A stretch of 64,000 nucleotides of DNA from Synechococcus sp. SynAce01 (GCF_001885215.1 NZ_CP018091.1:2108001-2172000), one strand, 5' to 3'. Shown: positions 23,488 through 32,920, numbered from the stretch's first letter. Numbers and translations are program-made. Notes: a model not told the origin generated them from the letters alone.

Positions 23488-23877
23488 ATGAGCGATTCAC
23501 GCCCCTCCCCAGCTACCCCAGAAAGCCTGGCTGAGCCCGCAGAGAGCGGCGAGGTCAAAAACCGACCGCGCAAGGGGCCGCTCAGCTTTCTCTCCGGAGC
23601 GCTCACCAGTGGCCTGTTGGCCTGGGTGTCATTGCAGCTCAGCCAGCGGGTCGTGGTTTATTACGCCCTGCATCCGCCCCAGTTCAGCAAGCCCTTTGCC
23701 CAGAGCATCGCCACGGCGATGAAAACCCTGGTGGTGGGGATGAGCTTCCTGGCCACCTTCACCTTTGCCTTTGTCGGCCTCGGACTTTTGGCGGTGTTCA
23801 TTCGCAGCTTCACGCCGGCTGGTCGGCAGGAGGCTTCCCTAAGGTCCACAGAAGAGCAACGCTCAGGATCCGCATGA
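23488..23877 (+). CDS. DUF3082 family membrane protein
   Basis: The 129-residue protein has a charged N-terminal tail of about 35 residues and two hydrophobic helices: LSGALTSGLLAWVSLQLS, and a longer one starting VGMSFLATFTFAFVGLGLL. The intervening loop contains YYALHPPQFSKPFAQSIATAMKTL. This is the cyanobacterial DUF3082 pattern, commonly found beside ispE. No function is known. Its stop overlaps the start of a 31-residue peptide gene (ATGA). Confidence 0.85.
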   Translation: MSDSRPSPATPESLAEPAESGEVKNRPRKGPLSFLSGALTSGLLAWVSLQLSQRVVVYYALHPPQFSKPFAQSIATAMKTLVVGMSFLATFTFAFVGLGLLAVFIRSFTPAGRQEASLRSTEEQRSGSA

Positions 23878-23969
23878 CCCCCCACGACCTCGGTCTGCTC
23901 GCGCTGCTGCTCTCGCCGGGGATGCTGCTGTCGGTTCTGCTGCTCGCCACCTTTGCGGCCGGGGGCTGA
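23874..23969 (+). CDS. 31-residue single-helix membrane peptide
   Basis: The ATG overlaps the stop of the DUF3082 gene (ATGA). It is followed by a 31-codon frame starting MTPHDLGLLALLLSPGM and continuing as one hydrophobic helix to a Gly-Gly end and TGA. The length and single helix recall small thylakoid subunits, but the sequence matches none of PetG, PetL, PetM, PetN, PsbM or PsaM that I know. Evidence is the coupling, composition and placement before pdhB. Confidence 0.5.
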   Translation: MTPHDLGLLALLLSPGMLLSVLLLATFAAGG

Positions 23970-24047
23970 ACGGCTCCCGGCGCCGGTGCTACTGGCCTGA
24001 GATAAGTTGGCCGCTCCACCGGCAATCGCCGGGTCCGCACCCTCCCC

Positions 24048-25031
24048 GTGGCTGAGACGCTCCTCTTCAACGCCCTGCGCGATGCCATCGACGAGGAGAT
24101 GGCGCGTGATGACACCGTCTGTGTGTTCGGCGAGGACGTCGGCGAGTACGGCGGTTCCTACAAAGTCACCAAGGACCTCTACGAGAAATACGGCCAGTGG
24201 CGGGTGCTCGACACCCCGATCGCCGAGAACAGCTTCACCGGCATGGCCGTCGGCGCCGCCATGACCGGCCTGCGGCCGATCGTGGAAGGCATGAACATGG
24301 GCTTCCTGTTGCTCGCCTTCAACCAGATCTCCAACAACATGGGGATGCTGCGCTACACCAGCGGCGGCAACTACACGATCCCCACGGTGGTGCGAGGCCC
24401 CGGCGGCGTGGGCCGCCAGCTCGGGGCGGAGCACAGCCAGCGCCTGGAGGCCTATTTCCACGCCGTGCCCGGCATCAAAATCGTGGCGGTGAGCACCCCC
24501 ACCAACGCCAAGGGGCTGATGAAGGCCGCCATCCGCGACAACAACCCCGTGCTCTTCTTCGAGCATGTGCTGCTCTACAACCTCAGCGAGGAACTGCCCG
24601 AGGGTGATTACATCTGCGCCCTCGACCAGGCGGAGGTGGTGCGCGAAGGCCGCGACGTCACGATCCTCACCTACTCGCGCATGCGTCACCACTGCCTCAA
24701 GGCCGTCCAGCAGCTCGAAGCCGAGGGCGTCGATGTGGAGCTGATCGACCTGATCAGCCTCAAGCCATTCGATCTCGAGACGATCACGCGCTCGATCCGC
24801 AAGACCCACAAGGTGATGGTGGTGGAGGAATGTATGAAAACCGGCGGCATCGGTGCTGAGCTGATCGCCCTGATCACCGAGCACTGTTTCGATGATCTCG
24901 ATGCCAAGCCCCTGCGGCTCTCCAGCCAGGACATCCCTACCCCCTACAACGGCGCCTTGGAGAATTTGACGATTATCCAGCCCCATCAGATCGTTAAGGC
25001 CGCCACCCAGCTCAAGACCGGCGTTTTCTGA
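24048..25031 (+). CDS. pdhB: pyruvate dehydrogenase E1 component, beta subunit
   Basis: The 327-residue transketolase-like subunit, with the alpha subunit (not in the window), decarboxylates pyruvate to acetyl-CoA. It has the N-terminal [36 protein letters not shown], the region around [20 protein letters not shown], and the C-terminal domain with [15 protein letters not shown]. The start is the GTG at 24048; a GTG suits the homologous N-terminus [14 protein letters not shown]. secD begins 1 bp after its stop. Confidence 0.97.
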   Translation: MAETLLFNALRDAIDEEMARDDTVCVFGEDVGEYGGSYKVTKDLYEKYGQWRVLDTPIAENSFTGMAVGAAMTGLRPIVEGMNMGFLLLAFNQISNNMGMLRYTSGGNYTIPTVVRGPGGVGRQLGAEHSQRLEAYFHAVPGIKIVAVSTPTNAKGLMKAAIRDNNPVLFFEHVLLYNLSEELPEGDYICALDQAEVVREGRDVTILTYSRMRHHCLKAVQQLEAEGVDVELIDLISLKPFDLETITRSIRKTHKVMVVEECMKTGGIGAELIALITEHCFDDLDAKPLRLSSQDIPTPYNGALENLTIIQPHQIVKAATQLKTGVF

Positions 25032-25032
25032 G

Positions 25033-26538
25033 ATGGCACGCCCACAGGGGTGGTTCGCCCTGATCCTGGCCCTGGCCATTGCCGCTGCTGCGGTGCTGGC
25101 CTCCTTCCCGCTCCAACTGGGCCTCGACCTGCGCGGCGGCAGCCAGCTCACCTTGCAGGTGATGCCGGCCGGCGCCATCACCCGGGTGGAACGGGAGCAG
25201 CTCGAAGCCGTGCAGCTGGTGCTCGACCGGCGGGTCAACGGACTGGGTGTGGCCGAATCCACCCTCCAGACCGTCGGAGACGACCAGCTGCTGCTGCAAC
25301 TCCCCGGTGAGCAGGACCCCACCCGGGCCGCCAAGGTTCTCGGCAGCACCGCTCTGCTGGAATTCCGTGCCCAGCGGCCAGGCACCGAGCAGGAGATGCA
25401 GGGGCTGCTACCGCTCAAGCGCCAGGCCGAGGCGGTTCTGGCGCGCCTCGAGGGCCGAGGCCGCCAGGATCCAGCCCCGGCTTCTCCGCCGGGACAGGAG
25501 CCTCCACCGGCTCCCGCCTTTCCCAGCGAAGAGCTCGGTGCCGCCCTGACCAGCCTCGGGGTGAGCGTCCCCGAAGGAGCCAGTGAGGCCGAGCAACTCA
25601 CGGTCCTGCTCGATGAGGTGAACCGCCGGGTCGTGGCTCTCTATGAACCGGCGGCCCTCACCGGCAAGGATCTGGTTACCGCCGGCCGCCAGCAACGCAC
25701 CAATGGCCCCGGCTGGGACGTCACCCTGGGCTTCAACCAGCAGGGCGGTGAAGCCTTCGCCCGACTCACCCAGACCATTGCCGGCAGTGGCCGCCTGCTG
25801 GGCATCGTGCTGGACGGTCGCTCGATCAGCGAGGCCAGCGTCGGCCAGGAATTTGCTGCTGCCGGCATCGCCGGCGGAGCGGCCAGCATCACCGGCAACT
25901 TCAGCGCCGAAGAGGCCCGCGACCTCGAAGTGCAGCTGCGGGGAGGCTCGCTTCCCCTGCCGGTCCGGATCATCGAGGTCCGCACCGTCGGGCCCACCCT
26001 CGGGGCTGAGAACGTGCGCCGCAGCCTGATCGCGGCCCTCTCCGGCCTGGCCATGGTGGCGGTGTTCATGGTGGTGGTCTTCCGGCTGCCAGGTGTGGTG
26101 GCGGTGATCGCGCTCGCCCTCTACGCCCTGTTCAACCTGGCGATCTACGCGCTGATCCCGGTCACGCTCACCCTGCCGGGGATCGCCGGTTTCATCTTGA
26201 GTGTGGGCATGGCGGTGGATGCCAACGTGCTGATCTTTGAGCGGGTGAAGGAGGAGCTACGGCGGGGCAACACCTTGATCCGCTCGATCGACACCGGTTT
26301 CTCCCTGGCCTTCAGTTCGATTCTCGACGGCCACCTCACCACCTTGATCAGTTGCGCGGCCCTGTTCGGTCTCGGCACCGGCCTGGTCAAAGGGTTTGCC
26401 GTCACCCTGGCGATCGGCGTGCTGCTCAGCCTGTTCACCGCCCTCACGGTGACCCGCTCCCTGTTGCGGCTGCTGATGACCTACCCCTCGCTCAGGCGCC
26501 CGACCTACTTCGTACCCGCTGGCCAGCTTCCGGCCTGA
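25033..26538 (+). CDS. secD: protein translocase subunit SecD
   Basis: This is a 501-residue membrane component of the SecDF complex that uses the proton gradient to assist protein export across plasma and thylakoid membranes. There is an N-terminal helix, then LGLDLRGGSQLTLQV. A large periplasmic P1 domain contains a Pro-rich insertion near residue 150, and five C-terminal helices carry the conserved GFILSVGMAVDANVLIFERVKEE, broken here by family numbering. Directly followed by secF. Confidence 0.97.
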   Translation: MARPQGWFALILALAIAAAAVLASFPLQLGLDLRGGSQLTLQVMPAGAITRVEREQLEAVQLVLDRRVNGLGVAESTLQTVGDDQLLLQLPGEQDPTRAAKVLGSTALLEFRAQRPGTEQEMQGLLPLKRQAEAVLARLEGRGRQDPAPASPPGQEPPPAPAFPSEELGAALTSLGVSVPEGASEAEQLTVLLDEVNRRVVALYEPAALTGKDLVTAGRQQRTNGPGWDVTLGFNQQGGEAFARLTQTIAGSGRLLGIVLDGRSISEASVGQEFAAAGIAGGAASITGNFSAEEARDLEVQLRGGSLPLPVRIIEVRTVGPTLGAENVRRSLIAALSGLAMVAVFMVVVFRLPGVVAVIALALYALFNLAIYALIPVTLTLPGIAGFILSVGMAVDANVLIFERVKEELRRGNTLIRSIDTGFSLAFSSILDGHLTTLISCAALFGLGTGLVKGFAVTLAIGVLLSLFTALTVTRSLLRLLMTYPSLRRPTYFVPAGQLPA

Positions 26539-26553
26539 CCGTTCCTTCCCCCA

Positions 26554-27534
26554 ATGGCGCTGACTGGCCCCTTGTTTCGCATCAACCGCTATCGCCGCCT
26601 CGCCTGGTCGGTGTCCTCCGGGTTGTGCCTGCTCAGCCTGCTGGGTCTGACGCTCTCCTGGCTCAACCCGGCGATCGGGGCGCCCTTGCGTCCTGGCCTT
26701 GACTTCACCGGCGGCACCCAGATCCAGTTGCAGCGCAGCTGCGAAGCCGCCTGCAGCACGATCGAGCCCGATCAGCTGGCCCAGGCGCTCAGGGAACTGA
26801 GCCTGCCGGCTGAGGACTCCGTCCGCTCGCCCAACCTGGATTCCGCCGCCATCCAGCTGCTCGATGAGAACCGCACGGTGGTGCTGCGCCTGCCGGTGCT
26901 CTCTCCGGCCCAGACCCAGGCCCTGATCGACGGCCTCGGCGGCGTGCTCGGTCCCCTCCAGACCAGCGGCACCGAGGTGAACACGATCGGCCCCAGCCTG
27001 GGCCGGCAACTGCTCAACGCCAGCATCGCCTCGTTGCTGGTCAGCTTCACCGGCATCGCCCTCTACATCAGCTTTCGCTACAGCCGCCTCTACGCCTTTC
27101 TGGCCCTGCTCTGCCTCGCCCACGACGTGCTGATCACCACCGGTCTGTTCGCCTGGCTGGGACTGCTCAGTGGCCTGCAGGTCGACAGCCTCTTCGCCGT
27201 CGCCCTGCTGACGGTGGCCGGCTACTCGGTCAACGACACCGTGGTGGTCTTCGACCGGATCCGTGAACGTCAGCGCGACCTGGCGGCGCTCTCGGTCGAG
27301 GACCAGGTGGATGATGCCGTCGCCGTCACTCTCACCCGCTCGGCCTACACCACGCTCACCACCCTGTTGCCCTTGCTCGCCCTGATTTTCTTCGGTGGCA
27401 GCACCCTGTTCTGGTTCGCGATCGCCCTGTCGGTGGGCATCAGCGTGGGCAGCTGGTCGAGCATCGCCATTGCTCCCACCCTGCTCGCGGTGATCAGCGG
27501 CGGCCCAGCGGTGCCCGAGCGGAGCCCCGGATGA
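26554..27534 (+). CDS. secF: protein translocase subunit SecF
   Basis: This is the 326-residue partner of SecD. The first helix is followed by GLDFTGGTQIQLQ, a short periplasmic domain with two Cys (RSCEAACST), then five helices including VAGYSVNDTVVVFDRIRE, the SecF counterpart of the SecD transmembrane motif. It starts 15 bp after secD. Its stop overlaps the start of a 63-residue membrane protein by 4 bp. Confidence 0.97.
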   Translation: MALTGPLFRINRYRRLAWSVSSGLCLLSLLGLTLSWLNPAIGAPLRPGLDFTGGTQIQLQRSCEAACSTIEPDQLAQALRELSLPAEDSVRSPNLDSAAIQLLDENRTVVLRLPVLSPAQTQALIDGLGGVLGPLQTSGTEVNTIGPSLGRQLLNASIASLLVSFTGIALYISFRYSRLYAFLALLCLAHDVLITTGLFAWLGLLSGLQVDSLFAVALLTVAGYSVNDTVVVFDRIRERQRDLAALSVEDQVDDAVAVTLTRSAYTTLTTLLPLLALIFFGGSTLFWFAIALSVGISVGSWSSIAIAPTLLAVISGGPAVPERSPG

Positions 27535-27722
27535 GGCCCAGGCCCCTCATCCCCGTTCTGCTTGTGGCCCTGGCGTTTTGGGATCTGCGCCTGGAGTTGC
27601 GCCTGCTTGGCGATCACTTCACCTGGACGAGCCTGGGTGCGGCCATGGGTCAGCATCCCCTGGCCATCGCGGTGCTGCTGCTGGCTCCGGCACTCTGGCG
27701 CCGCCACGCGCTTCCTAGGTGA
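27531..27722 (+). CDS. 63-residue membrane protein coupled to secF
   Basis: The ATG overlaps the secF stop (ATGA). The peptide has two hydrophobic segments, LIPVLLVALAFWDLRLE and PLAIAVLLLAPALWRR, separated by a short loop with FTWTSLGAAMGQH. Coupling and the membrane character make it a believable gene. No family recognised. It ends 10 bp before the convergent AI-2E transporter gene. Confidence 0.65.
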   Translation: MRPRPLIPVLLVALAFWDLRLELRLLGDHFTWTSLGAAMGQHPLAIAVLLLAPALWRRHALPR

Positions 27723-27732
27723 TCCCTAATCC

Positions 27733-28746
27733 CTAGCCGCCGGGCTGGCTCCAGCGATCCATCACCTGCTCCACCAGCACCCGCTGGCAGATCACCTGCA
27801 GCACCACGGTCAGCGGCAGGGCCAGCAGCACGCCGGGCAAGCCGAGCAGGGCTCCGAGACTGAGCTGGGCCATCAGGGCCACCGTTGGCAGCAGGTTGAC
27901 GGTGCGGCGCAGTAGCAGTGGGGTGAGCACGAACGCTTCGAAGTTCTGTAGCAGCAGCCGCAGGATCAGCACCTGCACCAGCTTGGCCGGTGAAATCAGC
28001 AGGGCCACCGCCAGCGGCAACAGGGTGGCGGCTGTGGGGCCAATGGTGGGAACGAAGGTGAGCAGGCCGCAGACCAGGCCGCTGAGCAGGGCCAGGGGCA
28101 GCTGCAACAACGCCAGACCGGCCCAGGTGAGGGCGAACACCACCAGGGCGGAGATCGTCATGCCGCCAAGCCAGCCGCCCACGGCCTGGCGGCAGTCATG
28201 CAGCAGCCGCTGCAGGTCAGGCCGGCAGAAGCGGGGGCAAGCGGCGATCAACAACTGCTGATGGCTGCGGGGATCGAGGGCCAGCAGCAGGGCCAGCAGA
28301 CCCATCAGCACCATCTGGACCGTCGTGTTCGCCGTGCTGCCGGCCACGCCGAGCAACTGGGAGCCCAGGGGCTGGAGCCGCTCCCAGCGGCCCGGATCGA
28401 GCAACAGCTGCTCCAGGTTCTGCAGGCCACGGAACTGGCCGGCCAGCTCGCCCAGCCGCTGCAGCAGCACGGGCACCAGCTGGGTGAACTCATTGGCCTG
28501 CTGCACCAGTTCGGGAAGCAGCAGTTCCGACACCTTCCAGCCGATCAGGCCCAGCACCGTCAGCACCAGGGCGAGGGCGGCGGGCCGGTTGAGGGGCAGC
28601 CGGCGGCGCAGCAGCGTCACCGGCACATCGAGGGCCACGGCCAGCACCACGGCCCCGAACAGAATCAGTAGCACCCAGCGCAGTTCCCAGAGCAGCAGCC
28701 CCAGCACCACCAAGGCCATCACCCCCAGCAGGGCGCGGCTGTTCAT
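27733..28746 (-). CDS. AI-2E family (UPF0118) transporter, second of a tandem pair
   Basis: The 337-residue protein has about seven hydrophobic helices. These include a glycine/leucine-rich C-terminal half with GLVCGLLTFVPTIGPTAAT and LTPLLLRRTVNLLPTVAL, the signature of the AI-2E/PerM/UPF0118 family. Members have been linked to autoinducer-2 or ion export, so the substrate cannot be assigned. Its start overlaps the stop of the upstream paralogue by 4 bp, and the two are part of a unit with psb28. Confidence 0.9.
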   Translation of the reverse strand: MNSRALLGVMALVVLGLLLWELRWVLLILFGAVVLAVALDVPVTLLRRRLPLNRPAALALVLTVLGLIGWKVSELLLPELVQQANEFTQLVPVLLQRLGELAGQFRGLQNLEQLLLDPGRWERLQPLGSQLLGVAGSTANTTVQMVLMGLLALLLALDPRSHQQLLIAACPRFCRPDLQRLLHDCRQAVGGWLGGMTISALVVFALTWAGLALLQLPLALLSGLVCGLLTFVPTIGPTAATLLPLAVALLISPAKLVQVLILRLLLQNFEAFVLTPLLLRRTVNLLPTVALMAQLSLGALLGLPGVLLALPLTVVLQVICQRVLVEQVMDRWSQPGG

Positions 28747-29822
28747 GCGCTCAACCGCTGCCGTTTCCAGGGATCGAGCACGTCATGGATCAGCACCTCC
28801 CGGACCACCACCTGCAGGCAGACCGCCAGGGGCAGGGCCAGCAGCAGACCCAGGGGTCCGAACAACACCGTGAACAGGAACTGGGCCGAGAGGGTCAGGC
28901 CGGGGAGAAGCTTGAGCTGGTGCTGCATCACCGAGGGGGTGATCACGTAGCTCTCGAGATGCTGGATCACGATGTAGAGCCCCAGCACCGCCAGGGCCTT
29001 CCATGGGGCATCGAGCAGGGCCACGGAGATCGGAAACACCGTGCTCAAGGTGGGCCCGACGTTGGGAATGACGTTGAGCAGACCGGCCAGCAGGGCATTG
29101 GCCACCACCAGCTTCACCCCCAGCAGCATCAGGCCGATGCCTGAGAGCAGAGCCACGCAGCAGGAACTGATCAGCACGCCCACCATCCAGTTGCTGAGGG
29201 CAGAGCCGCAGAGATCGAGCACCCGCCTGAAGCGGCGCCGATAGAACGACGGAACCAGCAGCACAGCCACATCCCGGTAGGCCGTGGGCTGCACGGCCAC
29301 CATCAGGCTCACCGCCACCACGAACAAGAGCTGGATCAGGCCACCGCCGAGGTTGCCGGCCAGGCCCAGCAGGCGGCTCAGGCCGCCACCCAAGCCGCTG
29401 GCCAGGGCGGCGGTGCCCTCACTGCTGCCCGGCAGCAGCTGCTGCAGCCAGCTCAGATCCAAGGCGGCGTTCTGACTGCCGTAAAGCATCTGGGCGCCAT
29501 GCCTGAGCGCCCCGCGGCCCATCTCAAGCAACAGCGCCGCCGCTGCCGGCACCTTGGTGATCAACTCACCGAACTGGGCGGCGAAGGGGGGGATCAATAC
29601 GGTGACAGCCAGCACCAGCAGCACCAGCAGGCCACTCAGGCTGAGCAGCAGGGCGATCTGGCGGCTGCAGCGCAACTGCTGGCCCACGAAGCCCACCAGG
29701 GTGCAGATCGCCATCGCCAGGATGATGGCGGCGAACACCTGGACCACCACATCGCGCAGGCTCCAGAGCAAGGCGATGGCGGCAATCGTGCCGGCCAGTC
29801 CCAACCAGTTGCCGAATTTCAA
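28743..29822 (-). CDS. AI-2E family (UPF0118) transporter, first of a tandem pair
   Basis: The 359-residue protein is a paralogue of the next gene with the same layout: N-terminal helices, a cytoplasmic helical insert, and a C-terminal half containing [19 protein letters not shown] and [18 protein letters not shown]. The start overlaps the psb28 stop (ATGA), and its stop overlaps the second paralogue in the same way. Three genes are thus translationally coupled. Transported substrate unknown. Confidence 0.9.
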   Translation of the reverse strand: MKFGNWLGLAGTIAAIALLWSLRDVVVQVFAAIILAMAICTLVGFVGQQLRCSRQIALLLSLSGLLVLLVLAVTVLIPPFAAQFGELITKVPAAAALLLEMGRGALRHGAQMLYGSQNAALDLSWLQQLLPGSSEGTAALASGLGGGLSRLLGLAGNLGGGLIQLLFVVAVSLMVAVQPTAYRDVAVLLVPSFYRRRFRRVLDLCGSALSNWMVGVLISSCCVALLSGIGLMLLGVKLVVANALLAGLLNVIPNVGPTLSTVFPISVALLDAPWKALAVLGLYIVIQHLESYVITPSVMQHQLKLLPGLTLSAQFLFTVLFGPLGLLLALPLAVCLQVVVREVLIHDVLDPWKRQRLSA

Positions 29823-30217
29823 GCCCCTTCTTGCTCCGCCTCCTCTGCGGGCGCCTCGGTGGCTGATTCGCCGGCTGATTCCTCTTGCCCGGCGAAGCCG
29901 AGGCCGTGGCCGGCCGCGTAGCGATCGGCGAAGCGCATGAACCGAGCGAAATCGTCTTCGGTTTTCCAGGTGAAGGTGGCTTCGATGGCGCTGGCTTTGC
30001 CGTTCACGAACCGTGCATTGACCTCGCGGGTCACCAGTTCGCCTTCCTCATCGAGCAGGAACATGCCGGTGATGTCACCCATCGCCTCCGGTGCCAGGGC
30101 CTCGGGTTCCTCGAAGACAAACAGGGCCTGGCCGGTCCGTCCATCGCGGGAGCGGGTCAGGCGGATATCGGGAACAACGGGCTCATCCACGCCACGAAAG
30201 AACTGAATCGCAGTCAT
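29819..30217 (-). CDS. psb28: photosystem II assembly factor Psb28
   Basis: The 132-residue soluble protein, counted from the ATG that begins MTAIQFFRG, binds the cytoplasmic side of PSII assembly intermediates during biogenesis. It has the family block [51 protein letters not shown] and [16 protein letters not shown]. An acidic, Glu/Ala-rich tail follows, somewhat longer than usual. A start 5 codons upstream (30232) is possible. It is followed by the coupled transporter pair and preceded at 24 bp by the selU gene. Confidence 0.95.
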   Translation of the reverse strand: MTAIQFFRGVDEPVVPDIRLTRSRDGRTGQALFVFEEPEALAPEAMGDITGMFLLDEEGELVTREVNARFVNGKASAIEATFTWKTEDDFARFMRFADRYAAGHGLGFAGQEESAGESATEAPAEEAEQEGA

Positions 30218-30241
30218 CGGAGGTGGCAGCAAAGGCTGATC

Positions 30242-31297
30242 CTAAGCAGCGCCACTGATCTGGCCCTTCTGCAGCAACAGCTCGGCGGCCTCAGGTTCGC
30301 AAAGCGTCATCAGATCCAGCGACTCGCCAGCCATAGCCTGTTGTTTGGCGGCTTCGTGATCGTAACAACGGTCGTAATAGTCCAGCATCTGGCGGCAGGC
30401 GGCGGCCCAGTCCTCCGCCGCAATCGCCTCCAGGGCCAACCGGGTCCGCTCCGGTCCCAGCCGCCGGGCGATCCGGGTCGTGGCCTCGGCCAGGGCGGCG
30501 CCGTTCTGGCTGCCGTACACCGCCACGAGCCGCCGCACGCGCTCGTCGAGGGGGCGGCGCAGCTCCAGCCGCGGTGCTGCCTGCATCTGCCGCCAGAGGC
30601 CGGCGGGGATCCGGCAGCGACCCACCTGAACACTCTCGGCCTCAAGCCAGATTGGGCCGGCAGCCACGAGGCCAACGAGCCTGGCGGCCAGGCGATTTTC
30701 GAAGTGTTCGGTGCTCGGCTGGGGCGGCAGGCCGAGGCCGCCGAAGCTGCTGCCACGGTGATGGGCCAGGCCCTCGAGATCCACCACGCCGACGCCGCGG
30801 CGCTCCAACTCCAGCAGCAGGTCGGTCTTGCCGGTGCCGGTGCGTCCGCCCAGCAGCCGCAAGGGCCAGGCTTGCTCGAATTGGGCCAGCACCCAGTGGC
30901 GATACACCTTGTAGCCCCCTTCCAGGAGCAGAACCGGCAGGTCGATGGTCTCGGCCAGCCAGGCGAGGCTCGCTGAACGCAGGCCACCGCGCCAGCAATG
31001 GAGGCGCAACGCAGCGCCCGTTCCGGCCTCGCCCGCGGCACCGGCCTGGAGGGCCCTTAGGCTTTCGCCCAGGTCGGCCAGGCGCGGACCCACCCGGGCC
31101 AGTCCCAGCATCACGGCCTGCTGACGACCCCGTTGCTTGTAGAGCGTGCCGATCTCGGCCCGCTCATCGTCGCTGAACAGGGGCAGGTTGTGGGCGCCGG
31201 GGATGTGGCCACGGGCGTACTCGGCGGGGCTGCGGGCATCAACGATGGGGCCGGCCGCGGCCAGGAAGGGCTCGATCGCCAGCCGCTCCGCCACCAC
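30242..31297 (-). CDS. mnmH: tRNA 2-selenouridine synthase (SelU/MnmH)
   Basis: The 351-residue protein has two domains. The N-terminal rhodanese domain has VDARSPAEYARGHIPGAHN and an active-site Cys in LHCWRGGLRS. The C-terminal P-loop domain has GGRTGTGKTDLLLELE. This is the SelU/MnmH layout, which converts 2-thiouridine at the tRNA wobble position to 2-selenouridine, probably through a geranylated intermediate. The start is the GTG at 31297, 68 bp from the divergent GUN4 gene. It leads the psb28 unit. Confidence 0.92.
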   Translation of the reverse strand: MVAERLAIEPFLAAAGPIVDARSPAEYARGHIPGAHNLPLFSDDERAEIGTLYKQRGRQQAVMLGLARVGPRLADLGESLRALQAGAAGEAGTGAALRLHCWRGGLRSASLAWLAETIDLPVLLLEGGYKVYRHWVLAQFEQAWPLRLLGGRTGTGKTDLLLELERRGVGVVDLEGLAHHRGSSFGGLGLPPQPSTEHFENRLAARLVGLVAAGPIWLEAESVQVGRCRIPAGLWRQMQAAPRLELRRPLDERVRRLVAVYGSQNGAALAEATTRIARRLGPERTRLALEAIAAEDWAAACRQMLDYYDRCYDHEAAKQQAMAGESLDLMTLCEPEAAELLLQKGQISGAA

Positions 31298-31365
31298 CCG
31301 ACCCCGGACCGTCCTGCCCTGACATAGTGGGCCAGCGCCAGCCCCGATCCAGCCGGCTGAACGTC

Positions 31366-32088
31366 ATGATCTCAGGACCCTCCGCCACCAGCACTGTCAG
31401 TGCCGAACAGTTGTTGGAGCGGTTTTTGGCCGGCTCCAACAGGCAGCGCCGCAGCCTTCTGCCCCAGCTCGAAGGGCGAGCTGGGGAGGTGCGACCGCTG
31501 CTGCTTGATGGCCTTGGTGGTCTCGATGCCACCGGCGACGACTGGGCCGCTGGCGCCCTGATCCAGCTGTTGCTGCGCGATAACGACAGCCTGGCAGCGG
31601 CATTCCTCTCCCGCTATCCCCAGGGCTGGCTGGAGGTGCCGAGTGCCGAGGGCATCGATTACGAGCCCCTGCAAAGCGCCCTGATCCAGCAACGCTTCGA
31701 GGAAGCCGATCGACTCACCAGTGCCCTGCTCCGCCGCCTCGCCGGCCCAGCTGCGGAGCAGCGGGGCTATGTCTATTTCAGCGAAGTGCCGGCGATCAGT
31801 GCGGTCGATCTGGTCAGCCTCGACCGGCTCTGGGTCTGTTATTCGCTGGGACGCTTCGGTTTTTCGGTGCAGGCACGCCTGTTGCGCAGCGTCGGCGGGC
31901 GCTGGCCCCTGCTCTGGCCGAAGCTGGGCTGGAAAACCGGCGGCACCTGGACCCGCTATCCCTCCGGGTTCACCTGGTCGCTGCAGGCCCCTGAAGGCCA
32001 CATGCCGCTGATCAACCAGCTGCGCGGGGTGCGCCTGATCGATGCGTTGCTCTGCCATCCAGGTTTGCAACAGCGCCAACCCAGTTGA
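31366..32088 (+). CDS. GUN4 domain protein
   Basis: The 240-residue protein, counted from the ATG at 31366, has an N-terminal helical bundle (HEAT-like, SNRQRRSLLPQLEGR) and a C-terminal GUN4 core: IDYEPLQSALIQQRFEEADRLT, split by helices, then SLDRLWVCYSLGRFGFSVQARLL and GWKTGGTWTRYPSGFTW. GUN4 binds protoporphyrin IX/Mg-protoporphyrin and stimulates Mg-chelatase. The family has several members in cyanobacteria, so I do not assign the gun4 symbol with certainty. It is divergent from selU. Confidence 0.9.
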   Translation: MISGPSATSTVSAEQLLERFLAGSNRQRRSLLPQLEGRAGEVRPLLLDGLGGLDATGDDWAAGALIQLLLRDNDSLAAAFLSRYPQGWLEVPSAEGIDYEPLQSALIQQRFEEADRLTSALLRRLAGPAAEQRGYVYFSEVPAISAVDLVSLDRLWVCYSLGRFGFSVQARLLRSVGGRWPLLWPKLGWKTGGTWTRYPSGFTWSLQAPEGHMPLINQLRGVRLIDALLCHPGLQQRQPS

Positions 32089-32130
32089 AGCCTGAGTTGT
32101 TAGGTTCAACTTCAGTGATCAAAGCAGTGA

Positions 32131-32547
32131 ATGCCCCGGCGTTTGATCACCCCCCCACCAGTTCGCTGGACCGATTTCATCATTCCCTCCACCCTCCAGC
32201 TCGGCCCCCTGCTGGAGTTGCTGCTGGAGCCCATGGCCAAGTCAGCGAATCTGGCGGATCTGCATCTGGGCCTGCAGGAGGCCCTGGTGAATGCCGTGCG
32301 CCATGGCAATGGCAACGACCCCAACAAATGCCTGCGCATTCGCCGGATCCTCTCGCCCCGTTGGATCATCTGGCAGATCCAGGATGAAGGCCTCGGCGTT
32401 CCGCTTGATCGCCGCTGCGCCGACCTTCCAGCCAGCCCGGAAGCCTGTTGCGGCCGGGGTTTTTTCCTGATTCACCACTGTTTTGATGATGTGCGCTGGA
32501 GCGGCCGTGGCAACCGCTTGCAGCTCGCCTGCCAGCGCCGCCGTTAA
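32131..32547 (+). CDS. anti-sigma-factor type serine kinase (RsbW-like HATPase)
   Basis: The 138-residue protein is a GHKL ATPase domain of the RsbW/SpoIIAB group. The N box is LGLQEALVNAVRHGN, the G1 region is IQDEGLGVPLDRR, and CCGRGFFLIHHCFDDV is the G2-like segment. Such proteins bind sigma factors and phosphorylate an anti-anti-sigma partner. No STAS partner is next to it. It starts 42 bp after the GUN4 gene. The stop codon is inside an inverted repeat that probably ends transcription. Confidence 0.85.
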   Translation: MPRRLITPPPVRWTDFIIPSTLQLGPLLELLLEPMAKSANLADLHLGLQEALVNAVRHGNGNDPNKCLRIRRILSPRWIIWQIQDEGLGVPLDRRCADLPASPEACCGRGFFLIHHCFDDVRWSGRGNRLQLACQRRR

Positions 32548-32567
32548 CAACAGCGGGTTTTAACGGC
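32540..32567. terminator. inverted repeat between convergent genes, probable bidirectional terminator
   Basis: Perfect 8-bp arms GCCGTTAA (32540-32547) and TTAACGGC (32560-32567) with a 12-nt loop. The left arm includes the stop codon of the anti-sigma kinase, and the element ends 5 bp before the stop of the convergent DUF6439-like gene. A T4 run lies in the loop rather than after the stem. Confidence 0.5.
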
Positions 32568-32572
32568 TGGTC

Positions 32573-32920
32573 TCAACGGCCGTGGCTGGGGCAGCCCGGG
32601 TCCTTGAGATCCCCCTTCAGCCAGGCCAGACCATGTTCAAGCAGGGCGATGCTCCGCGCCTGCCCGTCACCGGCCAGTCGGTTAGGGGAGCTGTCGGCGC
32701 TGAGCAGTTGCACCAAGGCCGCCGCGATCTGCTCGGCGCCACGGCGCGGTTTCTGAGCTTTGAGCGCATGCCAATCGCGCTCCTCGATCGCCAGCAGCCT
32801 GTGCAGCTCCTCGGCCAGCTCCCGGCTGCCCTCGGGCCAGGGCCGGTTGGCTGGGGCGACGGCTGGAGGGGAGGTTTCAGGGAGGAGCGTCACTGGACGC
32901 GGGGGGGCAAGGGGATCCAT
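32573..32920 (-). CDS. DUF6439-like small cyanobacterial protein
   Basis: This is a 115-residue protein from the ATG at 32920 (MDPLAPPRPV). The frame continues upstream, but that part lies over the opposite gene and looks unnatural. The conserved-looking core is SRELAEELHRLLAIEERDWH followed by KAQKPRRGAEQIAAALVQLL, a helical domain I associate with the cyanobacterial DUF6439 family. Role unknown. Its start is 9 bp from the start of a divergent small gene, so one of the two starts may be wrong. Confidence 0.65.
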   Translation of the reverse strand: MDPLAPPRPVTLLPETSPPAVAPANRPWPEGSRELAEELHRLLAIEERDWHALKAQKPRRGAEQIAAALVQLLSADSSPNRLAGDGQARSIALLEHGLAWLKGDLKDPGCPSHGR

